Shown piece after piece: positions 15,752 to 23,080 of a DNA stretch of 34,814 nt. Location: assembly GCA_005792355.1 (NCBI GenBank), contig SXSC01000112.1:1-34814 (forward strand), read 5' to 3'. The notes beneath the pieces were generated by a model. It was not told the origin of the DNA. It was given only the letters and a program-made list of their open reading frames with translations, and did not search any database. This stretch comes from Opitutaceae bacterium (lineage in GTDB: Bacteria; Verrucomicrobiota; Verrucomicrobiia; Opitutales; Opitutaceae). The position numbers and the translations under genes were made by a program. Position 1 is the stretch's first letter. Each line of letters opens with the position of its first letter.

Positions 15752-17050
15752 TCAGCATGATGGACAAATCCGCCGGGCGGCCCGGCGGAACTGCTCGCTC
15801 ATCGTCCGGGCCGTGAAGAATTTTTCCACGCCCAGGCGGCCGGCGCGACCGAGCGTCTGCCGCCGGGCGGAGTCACCCAGCAACTGCTGCCAGGCCCGGG
15901 CCAGCGCGGCGGCGTCGCGCGGTGGAACCCAGACGCCGCCTCCGGTCTCCGCGATGATTTCCGTAAAAGCCGCCGAGTTGGGTTGCACCACGGGGACCCC
16001 ACAGGCCATCGCCTCGATCACATAAAGTCCGAACGCCTCGGCGTAGACGGCGGGCACGGAAAAGAGCGTCAGGCCGCGCAGAAATTCAATCTTTTGCTCG
16101 CGAGTGAGATTCGGGGTCCACTGGACGCGCGCCGCGAGCCCCGCAGCCGCGAGGCGCCTTTGCAGTTCCGCAATCAACCGCTCGTCGCCCGCCGTGGCGG
16201 CGCCAGCGAGGTGCAGGCGCGTCGTGGTGTCGCCCAGTTCGCGCGCGAGGACCAGGAACGCGTCGACCAGCAGCTCGACTCCCTTTTCGCGGCACAGGCG
16301 CGCGAGAAACCCGATGGCGGGCGGCGCCGGCTGGGCCGGCGCGACCGAATAGCCATCGAGCTGAATGCCGTTGGGAACCACCTCGATGGCGTGCTCCGCG
16401 AGGCGGAGCCGTTCGCGCATGAACCCGGCATAAAAACGGCTGGGTGCGAGCAACAGGTCGGAGTTCGGCAACTGTTCCGCCAGGGCGGCCCAGCATTTGG
16501 AGCGGTAGGGTTCGGGCAATCCATCAAGGAAACCATCTTCGCCCTGAAAGAAGGTGATGACCGGGACGCCCAGGCGTTTTTTCAACGGCGCGGCGAACCC
16601 GGCGAAGAGGGCATTGGAGAGGCATACGACGTCGGGCCTTTCCGTGTGTTTGAGCCAGCTCAGCAGCTTCTCCATTTCCTTGCCGAGCCGGCTGGAGCCG
16701 ACGCACAGCATTTCCAAGGTCATCTCGCCGTGCGTGCGGGCCGATGTCATGTGGCTGTGCCGGGCGGCCCAGCGGAGGAGTCCGACGGAATTCAGCAGCC
16801 GGTCCATGATGGCGGGCGTGTGGCGGAACATCGCCAGCTTCTGCTGCAGAAAGACATTAATCCCGCCGAAGAAAACCGGGACCGCCTCATTGCCGGCCAG
16901 CGTGTTCTCATCGAGCATGAGCGGCAGGTACATGGGCGCAATCGTCACCTCGTCGCCGGCGCGGTGAAGTTCGCGCGCGAGGGCGTTGTCGCGCATGCAC
17001 GCGCCGCAGTAGTAGCTCCCAGTACCCGCGGTCAAAAAGACGATTTTCAC
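15752..17050 (-). CDS. GT4-type glycosyltransferase with N-terminal CxxC
   Basis: A 432-residue GT-B-fold glycosyltransferase. The N-terminal Rossmann domain starts MKIVFLTAGTGSYYCGACMR; Cys15 and Cys18 form a CxxC that is not part of the standard GT4 fold. The donor-binding C-terminal domain has PNGI (227-230), IGFLARLCREKG (246-257) and the nucleotide-sugar motif EAFGLYVIEAMACGVPVV (338-355), with both conserved glutamates. It transfers a sugar from a nucleotide donor; the acceptor is unknown. The start is GTG at 17050, judged from the beginning of the first beta strand. The open frame extends to 17482, but that part is a different, decayed gene. No Shine-Dalgarno. It lies about 200 bp from the thioesterase gene, co-oriented. 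Confidence 0.88.
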   Translation of the reverse strand: MKIVFLTAGTGSYYCGACMRDNALARELHRAGDEVTIAPMYLPLMLDENTLAGNEAVPVFFGGINVFLQQKLAMFRHTPAIMDRLLNSVGLLRWAARHSHMTSARTHGEMTLEMLCVGSSRLGKEMEKLLSWLKHTERPDVVCLSNALFAGFAAPLKKRLGVPVITFFQGEDGFLDGLPEPYRSKCWAALAEQLPNSDLLLAPSRFYAGFMRERLRLAEHAIEVVPNGIQLDGYSVAPAQPAPPAIGFLARLCREKGVELLVDAFLVLARELGDTTTRLHLAGAATAGDERLIAELQRRLAAAGLAARVQWTPNLTREQKIEFLRGLTLFSVPAVYAEAFGLYVIEAMACGVPVVQPNSAAFTEIIAETGGGVWVPPRDAAALARAWQQLLGDSARRQTLGRAGRLGVEKFFTARTMSEQFRRAARRICPSC

Positions 17051-17114
17051 GAAAGGAGTTTGTCGGATTTGCCCCCAACGCCCGGGGATTTCAATCTCGA
17101 ATCGCCCGATCCCC

Positions 17115-17333
17115 TCAACCGGCGGTGGCGATGACCGGCGCCCGGAGGTCGACCGCGGCACCATGCTTGGTCCGCACTTCCACGCCTTCCACCGCGCCGC
17201 CGGGGCTGGCGAGCAGCGGCGTGACTTCCGTTTCCTCCCGGACCTCGGCGCCCCTGGCGCGCGCGTGGTCGAGGAGCATCTGGTCGAACTCTGCGCACCG
17301 GACCTGCCCAGAGCTCGAGATGAAGTAGTTTTC
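17115..17333 (-). pseudogene. internal fragment of an FAD-dependent oxidoreductase
   Basis: A 72-residue reading, ENYFISSSGQVRCAEFDQ, then MLLDHARARGAEVREETEVT, then a segment ending VDLRAPVIATAG and a TGA at 17115. The middle matches the FAD-dependent halogenase / geranylgeranyl-reductase group, in which R-x-E-F-D-x-x-L-L-x-x-A-x-x-x-G-x-E-V is a strong family phrase that normally leads to V-x-A-x-G-R. Both the nucleotide-binding N-terminus (GxGxxG) and everything after ATAG are missing. No plausible start codon leads it. Upstream codons in this frame (PPLPPGVSRSR) do not look like the family. It is a relic between two intact genes. Confidence 0.65.
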
Positions 17334-17423
17334 CCGCGAGCGTGAAACTCCTGGCGGCAGGGGTGGCGGGCGACAAGGCGGCGGTGGGAGGGGAAAGACG
17401 CAGGTAACGGGGGATGGATTCCG

Positions 17424-18629
17424 CTACCTGGCGATCGATTCGCGAATCGCGAAAACCGTGCCCTTGTCTCCGCCGATGACAATCAGGTGTTCGCCGAAAG
17501 CGGGGGAGGCGGCCAACGACTCGCCGAGTTCGAGGCGCCAGAGTTCCGCGCCGGTCTCCAGACCGGCGGCGTAGAGCCGCCCGTCGGTGGACCCGAAGAC
17601 CACGCCGTCGGCAAACACGATGGGTGAACCTTCGACGCGGCCGCCCGTTTGGAATTTCCAGGCGCCTTCGCCGGTCGCGCGCTTGATCGCGTGCAGATGT
17701 TTGTCGCGCGAGCCAATCAGGACGAGCTGTTCATTGACGGCGGGCGAACTGAAAAAGGGCAGCGAGCGATCCTCATAGGTCCAGGCCACCTTGCCGCCCG
17801 GCACGTCGAAGGCGACCGCCTGGTTGGCGTAATTGCCGCAGAACGCCATGGCGCCAAACGTCCCGATCGACGCGGGAATCTGCGCGCTCGTCGGAATCTG
17901 GTGGATCAGGGTGCCGTCCGCCAGATTCACGACGTGCAGCTGCGCATCGCAGCCGCCGAACACGACGTAGCGGCCGTCCACCACGGCGGGTGCGCCATTG
18001 ACCTGGTCGTCGGTCTTGTAGGACCAGACCACCTTGCCGTCGGTCGCCTGCAGGACGCGGGTGGTGCCGTCGAAGCCGTTGACGAGCACCCAGTTTTCCG
18101 TGCCGCCCGGACGCTTGATCACGGTTGCTCCCGAACTGATTTTCTCGCCGGTCGCAAAGCGCCAGACTTCAGCGCCCGTGGCGGTGTTGAGGGCGTAAAG
18201 GATGCCATCGTTCGATGACAGGAAGGCCAGCGCGCCGCTGATCGCGGGCGCCGCGGTGATCGCGTCTTTCGTGTCGAAGTGCCAGCGTTCCTTTCCGGTG
18301 TCGACGGACAGGCAATGCAGTCTGCCTTTTTCTGTGCCGACAAAAACATGGCCGTCGGCGATGGCGGCCTCGGCATTGATCGAACCCGTGCCGGAAAACG
18401 TCCACGCGACTTTCGGTTTGACGGTGATTTTTGCGGCAATGCTTCCGCTCAGCGCCGGGCCTCCGCGCGTCATCGGCCACGCCGTCCTGGGTGGCGCCGC
18501 GGCTGGTGGTGCGCCGCGCTTGGTGTCGGGTGCGGCGGTGCGATCGCCGCACCCGGTGAGGGCGAGGGCGCAGTAAACGGTCAGCGCGACGCAAAAAGTA
18601 ATTGTCTGCTGGAGGCGGGGTGCCCCCAC
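17424..18629 (-). CDS. PQQ-like beta-propeller lipoprotein (BamB-like)
   Basis: About 401 residues. A lipoprotein signal precedes Cys27 (TVYCALALTGC), so the mature protein is probably membrane-anchored in the periplasm. The body is a seven- or eight-bladed PQQ-like propeller with repeats such as LSVDTGKERWHF, LNTATGAEVWRF, LQATDGKVVWSY, FDVPGGKVAWTY, IKRATGEGAWKF and LETGAELWRLEL. BamB-type propellers act as scaffolds in outer-membrane assembly; a specific role is not known here. The start is a problem: the GTG at 18629 used here lies inside the left arm of a palindrome (18611-18686) and gives the shortest plausible lipoprotein signal (MGAPRLQQTITFCVAL). ATT at 18602 is a non-standard alternative. 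Longer frames run through the palindrome and the upstream gene and are unlikely. Confidence 0.82.
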   Translation of the reverse strand: MGAPRLQQTITFCVALTVYCALALTGCGDRTAAPDTKRGAPPAAAPPRTAWPMTRGGPALSGSIAAKITVKPKVAWTFSGTGSINAEAAIADGHVFVGTEKGRLHCLSVDTGKERWHFDTKDAITAAPAISGALAFLSSNDGILYALNTATGAEVWRFATGEKISSGATVIKRPGGTENWVLVNGFDGTTRVLQATDGKVVWSYKTDDQVNGAPAVVDGRYVVFGGCDAQLHVVNLADGTLIHQIPTSAQIPASIGTFGAMAFCGNYANQAVAFDVPGGKVAWTYEDRSLPFFSSPAVNEQLVLIGSRDKHLHAIKRATGEGAWKFQTGGRVEGSPIVFADGVVFGSTDGRLYAAGLETGAELWRLELGESLAASPAFGEHLIVIGGDKGTVFAIRESIAR

Positions 18630-18686
18630 CCCGCGGGACTGCGCAGTCGCTAGCGATGAGCTGCGGGGTGAGGGCACCCCGCCTCC
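18611..18686. repeat. 76-bp palindromic element with nested perfect palindromes
   Basis: The arms at 18611-18633 and 18664-18686 are 23-bp inverted repeats with one mismatch (they begin ggaggcggggtgcc and end ggcaccccgcctcc). The spacer contains two more perfect palindromes, gactgcgcagtc and tcgctagcga. It lies at the start of the lipoprotein gene and just after the terminator of the upstream gene. It looks like a REP/BIME-type insertion. The likely lipoprotein start codon sits in its left arm. Confidence 0.75.
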
Positions 18687-18720
18687 AAAAAAACCGACTT
18701 CCTCAGTCGTGCGGGAAGTC
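18687..18720 (-). terminator. Rho-independent terminator of the alcohol dehydrogenase gene
   Basis: Three bases after the stop (read on the minus strand) comes GACTTCC (18720-18714), an 11-nt loop, GGAAGTC (18702-18696), two bases and seven consecutive T (18693-18687). This is a textbook intrinsic terminator, and it separates the ADH gene from the lipoprotein gene. Confidence 0.75.
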
Positions 18721-18723
18721 CGT

Positions 18724-19872
18724 TCAGAAAGTACCATGGGAAGCGAAAGCACACCGATAGAGTGCGACGAAATCGTCCACCTGCAACGGCCGGGGATTGA
18801 ATTTGCCCGTCCACTGCCTGCTCGCATCCCCGGCGAGCACGGTGATTTCCGCCGCGGTGCGGTTCAGGGACGGAAACGAACTCTGGGCGACGAGTTGCGC
18901 GACCCAGTCGCTCAGGGGCAGCGACGACACTCCCGATTCCCGTAGAATGGCGGAATACCGGCGGTAAACCGCGGCGGCCGCCGGCACCTCGGTGTTGAAG
19001 CGTATGACATGGGGCAGCATCAGTGCCACCGCGTGCCCGTGCACCACGTTGTGCCGGGCGGTCAGCGGATTGGCGGTCGCATGCGCCGCGCCGAGCATGC
19101 TGTTCTCGATCGCCAGCCCGGCCAGCGCGGCGCCGAGTTGCATTTGACCGCAATCGCCGGCACCGGGGCTCCCGGCGATGACGTTGCCGATCGCCCCTGA
19201 AAGATGGCGGAAGGCGCTTTCGGAATGGATCGACGAGATGGCGTTGTGCTTCGTGGAGACGGCGGACTCCAACGCGTGGGCCAGCGCGTCGAGGCCCGTG
19301 AGGATGGCGACCGACCTTGGCTGGGTGGCGGTCAGTTCAGGATCGAGGATGGCGAGGCGCGCGCACGCCGTGGGATCGCCACACGCCATCTTCTCGTGGG
19401 TGTCATCCCGACTGACCAACGCGTACGACTGGCACTCGCTGCCCGTGCCGGCCGTGGTGGGGATGGCGATGAACGGCAACAGGGGCTTCTTCGCCTTGCC
19501 GTAGCCGTGATAGTCGCGCATCGCGCCGCCGTTCGTGAGCAGGAAATTGCACGCTTTGGCCGTGTCCATGCTGCTGCCACCACCGAGGGCGACGAAGCAG
19601 TCAAAACGCTTTCCCCGCGCGAGCGCGCAACAGGCGGCGGCGTCGGACTCAGACGGGTTTTCGTGCGCATGATCGTAGGTCGTCACGGGAATTCCGGCGG
19701 CCGCGAGCAGGCTGGTTGCCCGCCCGAGATGACCGGCGCGCGCGAGCCCGGAGTCGCTGACGAGGAACACCGCGGAGCCCCCAACCTCGCGCACTCCCGC
19801 CGGCAGTTCCCGCAACGCACCCGGTCCGAAGATCAGCTTGGGCGCGGGCCGGGAGGCAAACGGTTCAATCAT
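18724..19872 (-). CDS. iron-containing (group III) alcohol dehydrogenase
   Basis: A 382-residue Fe-ADH family enzyme. The nucleotide-binding motif is ALGGGSSMDTAK (95-106), followed by IPTTAGTGSE (137-146). The four metal ligands are visible: Asp195 and His199 (GLDALAHALES), His264 (GAAHATANP) and His278 (NVVHGHAVA). The family reduces aldehydes or oxidises alcohols with NAD(P)(H), using Fe2+ or Zn2+. The start at 19872 gives an N-terminus MIEPFASRPAPKLIFGPGAL, the normal beginning. It is divergent from the adenylate-forming enzyme and aldehyde dehydrogenase genes and could reduce the aldehyde they make (inference). A perfect 12-bp inverted repeat ends three bases before its ATG (see 19875-19955), and a strong terminator follows the stop. 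CTC-ATG, not a Shine-Dalgarno, precedes the start. Confidence 0.93.
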   Translation of the reverse strand: MIEPFASRPAPKLIFGPGALRELPAGVREVGGSAVFLVSDSGLARAGHLGRATSLLAAAGIPVTTYDHAHENPSESDAAACCALARGKRFDCFVALGGGSSMDTAKACNFLLTNGGAMRDYHGYGKAKKPLLPFIAIPTTAGTGSECQSYALVSRDDTHEKMACGDPTACARLAILDPELTATQPRSVAILTGLDALAHALESAVSTKHNAISSIHSESAFRHLSGAIGNVIAGSPGAGDCGQMQLGAALAGLAIENSMLGAAHATANPLTARHNVVHGHAVALMLPHVIRFNTEVPAAAAVYRRYSAILRESGVSSLPLSDWVAQLVAQSSFPSLNRTAAEITVLAGDASRQWTGKFNPRPLQVDDFVALYRCAFASHGTF

Positions 19873-19874
19873 GA

Positions 19875-19955
19875 GGAATTTGTCGGAGTCGGATGTGGCG
19901 TGACGAGTGAAACAAGAAAAGGAAACGCAGCGGACGCGCCAGCCCGACAAATTCC
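19875..19955 (-). promoter_or_regulatory. inverted repeat in the ADH leader next to its start codon
   Basis: In the mRNA sense of the minus strand, GGAATTTGTCGG (19955-19944) is followed 57 nt later by its exact complement CCGACAAATTCC (19886-19875), two bases before the ATG. Pairing would bury the ribosome-access region. The element could be a translational switch or, as DNA, a two-half-site operator. Confidence 0.5.
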
Positions 19956-19961
19956 CCAGAC

Positions 19962-19983
19962 CCGGACAAGGGTTTTCGTCCGG
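19962..19983. repeat. 6-bp hairpin in the divergent promoter region
   Basis: The arms ccggac (19962-19967) and gtccgg (19978-19983) enclose a 10-nt loop, with ttt following on the plus strand. It lies between the divergent ADH and ligase genes; its role is unknown. Confidence 0.35.
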
Positions 19984-20142
19984 TTTGAGCCACGATCGAT
20001 CCGGTGCGGCAGTTTATTTCAATCGCCCGTTGACGGCGGGGCGGACGAAGGTTTGCGTCTTCCGCGTCTTTCCCAACGTCATTCCCATCGAAAATAAGTC
20101 CGGTCAACTGGACATCATCTCATCACCAGAGCAAAGTCATCC

Positions 20143-21252
20143 ATGAGCCAAACCGCCTCCGCTTCACCTGACGCGATCAAGAGCGCCGCCCAGAAACTCG
20201 ACGAGCATCTCCGTGAGGTGATCCAGTGGCATTTTTCCCCGGAGACCGGCACGCCCTTCTGGCTGGAATGGGCGAAGAAGGCCGGATGGGACCCGCGGAC
20301 GGAGATCAAGACATTCGCCGACCTCACACGCTTCGGCCACTTCGAAGATGAGTGGCTGCGCGGTGGCCCCGTCCGCCGGTGGGTCCCGAAGGCCTACGCG
20401 AACAAGCCCACCTATGTCTTCGAGACCGGCGGCACCACCGGCATTCCGAAAAGTCGCGTCGTCGTCGACGACTTCCGCATCGACTACGAGATGCTCTCCC
20501 AGACGCTGCCCGACTCCCATTTCCCGAAGGGCTCCAACTGGCTCATGCTCGGGCCTTCCGGGCCGCGCCGCCTCCGGCTCGCCGTCGAACATCTCTGCCA
20601 GCATCGCGGCGGCATTTGCTTCTGCGTCGATCTCGATCCGCGCTGGGTCGTCAAGCTCATCAAGCGCGGCGCGATGGCCGAGTTGAAACTCTATTCCGAT
20701 CATGTGATCGATCAGGCGCTGACGATTCTCTCCGCCGGCCATGACATCAAGTGCATGTTCGTCACGCCGAAGCTGCTGGACGCGCTGGCGGGACGGCTCG
20801 AGGCGAAAGGATCCAGCATCGAAAAGTCCGGCATGACCGGGATCTTCTGCGGTGGCACCGAGATGACCTCCCAGTGGGCGCGGTTCGCGGTCGAGGAGTT
20901 GCTCGGACCCAAAGTCTATCTGGCCGCCTGCTACGGCAACACCCTCATGGGTCTCGCCCGGGCACGGACCTTGCGGGCCGATAATCAGTACAAGATCATC
21001 TATCACGCGCCCCAGCCTCGCGCGGTGATTCAGCTCGTGGATGTCGACGACAACGAGAAGTTGATCACCCAGCACGGCCAGACGGGGCGGGTGATGATCA
21101 CGACGCTGACAAAGGAGTTCTTCGTGCCGCGCTTCCTCGAGCGCGATGAGGCGGAGCTGGAAACGCCCTGTGCCGAATTCCCCTGGGACGGCGTCAGTGG
21201 CGTGCGTCCCTACCGCGTCTTCGCCGCGACCACCACGGTCGGGGTTTATTGA
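20143..21252 (+). CDS. adenylate-forming (ANL) enzyme without the C-terminal mini-domain
   Basis: A 369-residue member of the ANL superfamily, near phenylacetate-CoA ligases and LuxE. The P-loop is ETGGTTGIPKS (94-104). CYGNT (263-267) corresponds to the A5 YGxT motif, and GQTGRVMITTL with RFLERDEAE (312-338) stands in for the A7/A8 region, with Asp335 as the candidate ribose-binding aspartate. The length is near LuxE (about 370) and well below the roughly 430 of phenylacetate-CoA ligase, so the usual C-terminal domain is short or absent. The reaction expected is carboxylate plus ATP to acyl-adenylate; the final acceptor (CoA, a cysteine or the neighbouring reductase) is unknown. The next gene, an aldehyde dehydrogenase-fold protein, is 208 bp downstream on the same strand. 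Confidence 0.8.
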   Translation: MSQTASASPDAIKSAAQKLDEHLREVIQWHFSPETGTPFWLEWAKKAGWDPRTEIKTFADLTRFGHFEDEWLRGGPVRRWVPKAYANKPTYVFETGGTTGIPKSRVVVDDFRIDYEMLSQTLPDSHFPKGSNWLMLGPSGPRRLRLAVEHLCQHRGGICFCVDLDPRWVVKLIKRGAMAELKLYSDHVIDQALTILSAGHDIKCMFVTPKLLDALAGRLEAKGSSIEKSGMTGIFCGGTEMTSQWARFAVEELLGPKVYLAACYGNTLMGLARARTLRADNQYKIIYHAPQPRAVIQLVDVDDNEKLITQHGQTGRVMITTLTKEFFVPRFLERDEAELETPCAEFPWDGVSGVRPYRVFAATTTVGVY

Positions 21253-21326
21253 GCGGCCGCGTGCACCGCTCGCGATCGACCTGTCTGTTCCACCCACCCC
21301 AAGAGGCAGAGACTCGAACCATGTTG

Positions 21327-21395
21327 ACCACGGATTTCACGGATGGGCACGGATTGAATCCGCCTTTATCCGTGCAGATCCGTGTAATCCGTGGT
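21327..21395. repeat. 69-bp imperfect palindrome with 28-bp arms
   Basis: The arms at 21327-21354 and 21368-21395 match as inverted repeats at 25 of 28 positions; the shared core is accacggatt / aatccgtggt with two further cacggat / atccgtg words. The loop is 13 nt. Such ACCACGGAT palindromes are a recurring kind of intergenic repeat in environmental bacteria (recalled knowledge, not checked). It lies between two probable operon partners and would form a stable RNA hairpin. Confidence 0.75.
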
Positions 21396-21444
21396 TGAGG
21401 CTTGGTTCCTAAACTCAACCTTCTCGCAGTGAATCTATCCGTAC

Positions 21445-21450
21445 AAGGAG
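21445..21450 (+). promoter_or_regulatory. Shine-Dalgarno of the aldehyde dehydrogenase gene
   Basis: AAGGAG ends ten bases before the ATG at 21461. It is one of only two clear ribosome binding sites in the window and supports this start. Confidence 0.6.
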
Positions 21451-21460
21451 TTTACCACCC

Positions 21461-22882
21461 ATGATCCATTTTCCAATCCTCCGCTGGGGCGAGCCCTACC
21501 AGAGCCTCGAAGTCGACAAGGTGTACCATCACGCCACGGGCGAACTGATGGCCGAAGTCAGCCAGGCCAATGCCGGCATCATCGCCCGCGACATGCGCCA
21601 CGCGGAGCGCGCGCGCGAAGTGCTGCGCGAGATCCCCAGCAGGGAGCTGCTCGCCATGTGCCGCAAGGCGGGCGACCTGTTCATCAACGCCACGCTGCCC
21701 GCCGGTGATGGCACGCAGACGCCCGACGAGTTCGTCAAATGCCAGTCCGCCACGACTGGTCTTCCGGAACACATGTGCCGCTTCAACATGGGAAAGCTGG
21801 CCTATGTACTCCAGAACCTTGAGGCCATCCTCACCTCGCTGACCCGCGGACTTGACTTCGACATCCTCTCTCGCGGCTACGGCATGGAGAACGGCGTCAT
21901 GCGCAGCTACCAGGCCCTGACGCCCGTGCTTGGGATGGTGTTGCCCTCAAACTCTCCCGGGGTGCACGGCCTCTGGCTCCCGATCATTCCGCTGCAGATC
22001 GGCCTCGTGTTGAAACCCGGCCCGCAGGAGCCCTGGACGCCGTGGCGCATGACCCAGGCGTTTTTTCAGGCGGGCATCCCCAAGCAGGCGATCTCCATTT
22101 ATCCGGGAGCGGCCGAGGTTGGCGCCGCCGTGCTCACGCACTGCCCCAAGACGCTCATTTTCGGCTCAACCGCCACCGTCGAGCGTTACCACGGCAACCC
22201 CGCCGTCCAGGTGCACGGCCCGGGCTTCAGCAAGATTTTGCTCGGCGACGATGAAGTGGACAACTGGGAGAAGTACATCGACCTGATGGCGACCAGCATC
22301 GCGATCAACAGCGGTCGCGGCTGCATCAACTGCTCGGGTGTGTGGGCCTCGCGCCACACGAAAGAGATCGCCGACGCGCTCGCAAAGAAGCTCGGCCCCA
22401 TCGCGCCGCTGCCACCCACCGATCCGCAGGCGGCGATTGCCGCCTTCACAGTGAAGGGCCAGGCGGAAGGGATCGACAAGGACATCGAGGCCGCGCTCAA
22501 GGAGCCTGGCGTCGAGGATGTCACGGCGAAATACCGTGGCGGCGACCGGTTGGTGAAGATGGAGCGCTGCGACTACGTGCGGCCGACCATCGTGCATTGC
22601 AGTTCGCCGGATGCGGCGATGGTGAAGAAGGAATACATGTTCCCCTTCGCCACGGTCGTCGAGTGTCCGCAGGAGCAGATGCTCGCCAAGATTGGCGGCA
22701 CGCTGGTCTGCTCGGCGATCACGAAGGATGCGAAGTTCAGCCGGGCGCTGCTGGACGCGCGCCACATCGACCGCCTGAACATCGGCGCGATGCCCACCGT
22801 ACAGCTCAATTGGTTTCAACCGCACGAAGGCAGCATCGTGGACTTCCTCTTCCGCGCCCGGGCCTACCAGACGAACTACTGA
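21461..22882 (+). CDS. aldehyde dehydrogenase superfamily protein, probably acyl-reducing
   Basis: A 473-residue ALDH-fold protein. The nucleotide-binding features are LPSNSPGVHG (161-170), Lys185 in LVLKPGPQEP, and GSTATVERYH (235-244). The catalytic cysteine is Cys288 in SGRGCINCSG. The position of the general-base glutamate (normally E-L-G-G-K/N) reads VHGPGFSKILL (251-261): no glutamate is present. CoA-acylating and reductive members (EutE, AdhE and LuxC types) also lack that glutamate, so the enzyme probably makes an aldehyde from an activated acyl group rather than oxidising aldehyde to acid (inference). It starts 208 bp after the adenylate-forming enzyme; together with the divergent Fe-ADH they could reduce an acid to an alcohol. 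The start at 21461 has a good Shine-Dalgarno. Confidence 0.85.
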   Translation: MIHFPILRWGEPYQSLEVDKVYHHATGELMAEVSQANAGIIARDMRHAERAREVLREIPSRELLAMCRKAGDLFINATLPAGDGTQTPDEFVKCQSATTGLPEHMCRFNMGKLAYVLQNLEAILTSLTRGLDFDILSRGYGMENGVMRSYQALTPVLGMVLPSNSPGVHGLWLPIIPLQIGLVLKPGPQEPWTPWRMTQAFFQAGIPKQAISIYPGAAEVGAAVLTHCPKTLIFGSTATVERYHGNPAVQVHGPGFSKILLGDDEVDNWEKYIDLMATSIAINSGRGCINCSGVWASRHTKEIADALAKKLGPIAPLPPTDPQAAIAAFTVKGQAEGIDKDIEAALKEPGVEDVTAKYRGGDRLVKMERCDYVRPTIVHCSSPDAAMVKKEYMFPFATVVECPQEQMLAKIGGTLVCSAITKDAKFSRALLDARHIDRLNIGAMPTVQLNWFQPHEGSIVDFLFRARAYQTNY

Positions 22883-22924
22883 CACGAAGCTGGATTTCAT
22901 GGGAGCGCAGCGGGGAGGGGTTTG

Positions 22925-23050
22925 ATGCGTCACGCCGTCGCCGACCTGAAGCCCGACGAACTCCTCGTCGTCTACCCCGGCGGGCGCCGCTACCGTCTTG
23001 AAAAACGCGTCGAGGTCGTTCCTCTCGCGGAGCTGGTCGGCGCGAAATAA
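22925..23050 (+). pseudogene. C-terminal fragment of an AAA ATPase (DUF4143-type)
   Basis: ATG 22925 opens 41 codons: MRHAVADLKPDELLVVYPG, then GRRYRLEKRVEVVPLAELVG, then AK. The phrase D-L-K-P-x-x-L-x-V-V-Y-P-G-x-x-R-Y-x-L and the VEVVPLAEL ending are typical of the last 40 residues of ATP-binding proteins with a DUF4143 domain. The AAA core and the rest are absent. It overlaps nothing and sits 42 bp after the aldehyde dehydrogenase gene, beside the end of the TIR gene. A GGAGGGG sequence precedes the ATG, probably by chance. Confidence 0.6.
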
Positions 23051-23080
23051 TTTCTCCACGACGCGCACCTTCGCGCCCGC

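Noticed and set aside
17051-17482. N-terminal extension of the glycosyltransferase to 17482
   Set aside because: The extended residues are Arg/Ser/Pro-rich and overlap an FAD-oxidoreductase relic in another frame.
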